A stretch of DNA of 64,000 bases from a bacterium (GTDB taxonomy: Bacteria > Cyanobacteriota > Vampirovibrionia > Gastranaerophilales > Gastranaerophilaceae). The notes beneath the pieces are model-generated. The model did not search any database and was not told where the DNA came from. It saw nothing but the letters and a program-made list of their open reading frames with translations. Made by a program: the position numbers and the translations under genes. Positions 61,052 through 64,000 of this stretch are shown one piece after another; the stretch's first letter is position 1; every line of letters starts with the position of its first letter. The DNA lies in contig JAFXYZ010000064.1 in NCBI GenBank assembly GCA_017541465.1, positions 1 through 64,000 on the forward strand, given 5' to 3'.

Positions 61052-62335
61052 TTAGAGTAGTTCGTTAATGTCCTGAATATTAATTTCCTTCAGTAATTCC
61101 GCGTAGGCTCTGTAATAGTTGTTAAGAGCATCGGAGTAGCCGAGAACAAGTTCAATATATGTTTTTCTCATAAGAAGGAAATAAGTCATATCGATTTTCT
61201 TCTGTTTAAGGCTCTTTATTGATGCTTCCACAAGCTCCTGAGAGTTGCTTCTTAATTCCTTATCATAAAAATTAAGGTTGTCTCTTGTTACGCAGTAGTT
61301 TTCCCACGCGTCAGAGAGGTTTCTTGTTACGTCTATGATTAAGTCCTGATATTTGAGTTCGGCTTTTTCAATTTCGTATTTTGCCTTTTCGATTTCGGGC
61401 TTATATTGATAGATAACGGGAATATTTGTCAGGTTCGCGCCTAAATATGCTCCGTTTTCAAATTTGTCGCTTTCTGAGGTTGCCTGTGTCTGGTATGACC
61501 AGCCGCCTATCAGTTCAAGGTTTGGGGCAAGCTGACTTTTTATGACCGAAAGCTCTGCCTTCTTCTGTTCAACCTCCTGCTTTGCACTGATTATATCGTA
61601 GCGGTGGGTATAAACGTATTGCTTAATCTTTTCAAAATCAATTATGTTGTTTGTCGGTTTAATCGTGAGAAGGGCGGAATAGTTTTCGTCAAGTTTGTCC
61701 TGAAGTGTGTCAAATTCAAGCTCTGAAGAGTTCATAACCGCATTAAACTTGTTTCTTTTTGAAATCAAATCAGCCTGAGCCTGGTTATAAAACATCTGAA
61801 AACGGTTATGTTCGATTTTTGCCAATACGACATCGGTTTTGGGAATACTCCCCTTTTGCTCTTCTTTTATCGCATTATCAAGAATATCTTTTAATACATC
61901 CCTTTGCTGCTTTATTATTCCGAGGTTTGTCTTGCTCTCAAGCAGGTCAAAGTAAGCGGTTTTAACTCTGTAGATGAGTTCATTTTCGTAATTTTTCTGG
62001 TTATTCTCTGAGATACTGATTTTATATTTTGCGGCTTTTTTGCGCTTTAAGGGTTTAAAGAGTTCAAGTTCATAAGCCAGCCCGAGCTGTTGGGGGTTGC
62101 CTGCTCCCGCCCGTCCGAGGTTTTGGAAAAACTGAATAGCGGGGTTCTGAAGATGGGAAGCCTCTTTTACTTCCCTCTTCGCAATTTCGGTATCGAGTTT
62201 TGCCATTTTGTTCTGGGGATTTTCCTTCAAAGCAAGCTCAATAGCACTGCTTAAAGAAATCTTTTTAACTTCCTCAATTCCGAAACAGACTTGCGTTATT
62301 AATAAACAAATAAATATAGCCAGTATCTTTTTCAT
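61052..62335 (-). CDS. TolC-family outer-membrane efflux protein
   Basis: A 427-residue protein starting at ATG 62335 with a Sec signal (M-K-K-I-L-A-I-F-I-C, cleavage after C-F-G near 22). Two similar halves of long helices separated by strand segments, with A-I-E-L-A-L-K-E-N-P near the N-terminus and repeated N-P/A-I-Q-F and L-S-D-A-W-E-N-Y elements, fit the TolC/CusC outer-membrane channel fold. No pump or adaptor genes are next to it. Upstream frame to 62380 is excluded by the promoter position. Confidence 0.9.
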   Translation of the reverse strand: MKKILAIFICLLITQVCFGIEEVKKISLSSAIELALKENPQNKMAKLDTEIAKREVKEASHLQNPAIQFFQNLGRAGAGNPQQLGLAYELELFKPLKRKKAAKYKISISENNQKNYENELIYRVKTAYFDLLESKTNLGIIKQQRDVLKDILDNAIKEEQKGSIPKTDVVLAKIEHNRFQMFYNQAQADLISKRNKFNAVMNSSELEFDTLQDKLDENYSALLTIKPTNNIIDFEKIKQYVYTHRYDIISAKQEVEQKKAELSVIKSQLAPNLELIGGWSYQTQATSESDKFENGAYLGANLTNIPVIYQYKPEIEKAKYEIEKAELKYQDLIIDVTRNLSDAWENYCVTRDNLNFYDKELRSNSQELVEASIKSLKQKKIDMTYFLLMRKTYIELVLGYSDALNNYYRAYAELLKEINIQDINELL

Positions 62336-62341
62336 AGAATA

Positions 62342-62350
62342 AATATAGCA
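62342..62350 (-). promoter_or_regulatory. Extended -10 of the TolC-like gene
   Basis: On the minus strand TGCTATATT ends six bases before the ATG at 62335; TATTCT separates them and no ribosome site is present. Confidence 0.55.
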
Positions 62351-62410
62351 TGAATAAAAATCAGTTGTTATTTTTTGCAAATTTTGGGAAAAATGATATT
62401 ATAATAGCCC

Positions 62411-62431
62411 GTAGGTCAGGCACTGCCTGAC
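62411..62431 (+). repeat. GTAG-type REP-like hairpin 3
   Basis: GTAG followed by GTCAGGC-ACT-GCCTGAC, a perfect seven-pair stem, between the TolC-like and GT2 genes. Confidence 0.6.
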
Positions 62432-62447
62432 AAATCTCTTATAATTC

Positions 62448-63242
62448 TTATTCCTGAGGTTTATAGTAGTACGGCAATTCCTCGTTTACATCGAGTTTTT
62501 TTGCATCTTTTCTGAAAATTTTGGTTTTATAAATTCCGAGGTTTGCAAGAAAATATTTTAAACTTACTCCAAGTACTCCGAATCCGTATTTGCACGAGCG
62601 CATAAAGTTTATAGATGATGCCTCGGGGAAATACTTTGTCGGGCAACTCAGTTCACCTATCGTAAACCCATAATACTTAACGAGCGCCAGCATTTCGTTA
62701 TCAAAAACAAAATCCTCATCGCAGGAATTAAGCGGAAGTTTTTCCAAAACCTCTCGTTTAAATCCTCTAAAGCCTGTATGATACTCTGAAAGGTGCTGAC
62801 CTAAGAAAAAGTTTTCAAACGCGGTCAAAAATTTGTTTGCGATATATTTATATAACGGCATGCCGCCTTTGAGCGGGTTAGAAAGCATTCTTGAAGCGAT
62901 AACAGCATCAAATTCCTCGAATGCCATCATAGAAGCCATTGCAGGAATGAGTTTCGGGGTATATTGATAATCGGGGTGAAGCATAATAACAATATCCGCA
63001 CCTGATTTGAGTGCTGCCGTATAGCAAGATTTTTGGTTTCCGCCATACCCTCGGTTTTGTTTATGAACGATAGTTGTGATGTTTAACTGTTTTGAAAGCT
63101 CTTTAGTCAAATCAGTTGAGTTATCGTCAACCAGAATAACCTCGTCAATGATTTCCTTATATATCTCGTTATAGGTTTTTTCAAGTGTCTTTTCCGCATT
63201 ATAAGCAGGCATGATTACGATTATTTTTTTACCGTTCAGCAT
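62448..63242 (-). CDS. GT2-family glycosyltransferase (polyprenyl-phosphate sugar transferase-like)
   Basis: A 264-residue GT-A enzyme. I-V-I-M-P-A-Y-N-A-E, V-D-D-N-S-T-D and H-P-D-Y-Q-Y motifs, then R-M-L-S-N-P-L-K-G-G-M-P and Y-H-T-G-F-R-G-F, fit the dolichol-phosphate glucosyl/mannosyl-type branch. It has no C-terminal membrane helix pair. ATG 63242 is chosen because AAGGA lies six to seven bases before it; the frame upstream adds 42 atypical residues. Confidence 0.87.
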   Translation of the reverse strand: MLNGKKIIVIMPAYNAEKTLEKTYNEIYKEIIDEVILVDDNSTDLTKELSKQLNITTIVHKQNRGYGGNQKSCYTAALKSGADIVIMLHPDYQYTPKLIPAMASMMAFEEFDAVIASRMLSNPLKGGMPLYKYIANKFLTAFENFFLGQHLSEYHTGFRGFKREVLEKLPLNSCDEDFVFDNEMLALVKYYGFTIGELSCPTKYFPEASSINFMRSCKYGFGVLGVSLKYFLANLGIYKTKIFRKDAKKLDVNEELPYYYKPQE

Positions 63243-63386
63243 AAATATTCCTTTTCGTTTCTCAAAATTATTATATCGTAAAAAAAATAAAGAAATCCTA
63301 AAAGTTAATATTTCTATGCAAATTATGGGCGAAATCCGAAAAGCATGGTAAAATGAGGACAACTGCAACAGAACATTGGGGATACT

Positions 63387-64000
63387 ATGAATTTACTATC
63401 ACGACTGTTTAACAAACAATACCAGATTTTGATGTATCTTCCCGAAGCCGTTTTGGTCATTGACGGGAAGGGAATTATTAAGTATGCAAACAAACTCGCG
63501 TTTAAAATATTTGAAACCCAGCATCTGATAAGAAAAAACATCAATAACTATTTTATTATGACCTCGGATAATATAATTCAGAACAGTGAATACGGCACAA
63601 AGCAGGTGCTGAAGCTCATTACTGAAAACGGCACTACAAAAATCACCGATGTTAAAGTAACAAGTATTTCAACAAGAAAAAAAGAATGTTATATCATAAC
63701 CATTGTTGATAATACTCAGGACCATAACCTGTTAGACAGACTCCTTGCTGAAAGACAGGAAAACAGAATTATTGACAGAACCAAGAACGGTCTATTGGTT
63801 AAAATGAAAAATAATCTCTGCTCCCCGCTTCACTCTATTGTCGGGTTTTCTCAGGCAATGCTGACAGGTATGGGGGATAACCTCAACGAAAAGCAGGAAA
63901 AGTACATGCAGATTATCAACAATAATTCAAACGAGGTGCTTTTATTCCTGAATAAACTCATTGAACTTTCTCAGGTGGAATCGAATTTAATAGACTATGA
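63387..64000 (+). CDS. PAS/histidine-kinase-like protein, 3' truncated by window end
   Basis: The frame starts at ATG 63387 with a GGGGA ribosome site five bases before it and is still open at the window edge (204 codons). Residues ~10-110 look like a PAS sensor (P-E-A-V-L-V-I-D-G-K-G-I-I-K-Y-A-N). The following helix pair matches HisKA, M-K-N-N-L-C-S-P-L-H-S-I-V-G-F-S-Q, but the place of the phosphoacceptor His is Asn142. No membrane segment is present. Whether an ATPase domain follows cannot be seen. Confidence 0.75.
   Translation, partial: MNLLSRLFNKQYQILMYLPEAVLVIDGKGIIKYANKLAFKIFETQHLIRKNINNYFIMTSDNIIQNSEYGTKQVLKLITENGTTKITDVKVTSISTRKKECYIITIVDNTQDHNLLDRLLAERQENRIIDRTKNGLLVKMKNNLCSPLHSIVGFSQAMLTGMGDNLNEKQEKYMQIINNNSNEVLLFLNKLIELSQVESNLIDY

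Noticed and set aside
1-64000. Insertion sequences or prophage genes
   Set aside because: No transposase, integrase, capsid or terminase gene was seen; the S74 domain alone is not evidence of a prophage because it is joined to a pilin signal.

Overview
The window looks like a chromosomal piece of a Gram-negative, AT-rich gut bacterium, most likely a Gastranaerophilales/Melainabacteria-type relative of Cyanobacteria. The signs are an outer membrane with KDO-LPS (kdsB), a TonB-type cobalamin receptor, a TolC-like channel, type IV pilin-like proteins, and several proteins beginning with a short N-terminal pattern that ends in an F-K-G-like motif. The taxonomic call is inference; no rRNA is present.

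Layout. 1-14.7 kb: from a divergent promoter, a co-directional, tightly packed run encodes a YcaO protein, a TupA-like ATP-grasp enzyme, an unlisted 58-residue peptide, a GT8 glycosyltransferase, three radical SAM enzymes with CX3CX2C motifs, two cobalamin-binding radical SAM enzymes, a U32 (UbiU/V-like) protein, an NTPase-TPR protein and rsmG. This is the standout region: it has the make-up of a heavily modifying peptide (RiPP-like) or cell-surface conjugate pathway. 15-22.7 kb: housekeeping and signalling genes (ubiE/menG, clpB, tsaD, coaD, a coiled-coil protein, a GAF-GGDEF diguanylate cyclase). 22.9-30.1 kb: tRNA-Ser, an APC permease, a pilin fused to an S74 self-processing domain, dciA, flavodoxin, a CDF metal exporter, a CAT-like acetyltransferase, tRNA-Arg and tRNA-Lys. 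30.3-37.0 kb: a His/Pro-rich secreted protein, an outer-membrane barrel, then a cobalamin riboswitch with btuB, and btuC-btuD-btuF. 37.1-44.2 kb: csaB, a PfkB kinase, mutL, two paralogous membrane proteins, dtd. 44.2-50.4 kb: two Cro/C1-type regulators, a HAD protein and the minus-strand set argS-accD-accA-prmA-kdsB. 50.5-53.2 kb: two very AT-rich glycosyltransferase genes. 53.3-64 kb: small regulatory/structural proteins, LysM, HEAT, a membrane-anchored Hsp20, a CheR-like methyltransferase, mutS2, a calpain-like protease, a TolC-like protein, a GT2 and the start of a PAS/kinase-like gene.

Links. The two cobalamin-dependent radical SAM enzymes need B12, and the riboswitch-controlled btu genes in the same window would supply it. 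Non-coding structure is unusually rich: a family of about 110-bp structured elements (three copies, one extending into the btuF reading frame, one nested in another repeat), GTAG-type REP-like hairpins, a degraded copy of the csaB 3' end, and a recurrent promoter design (a -10 box, often extended, ending 6-8 bases before the start codon) that predicts leaderless mRNAs.
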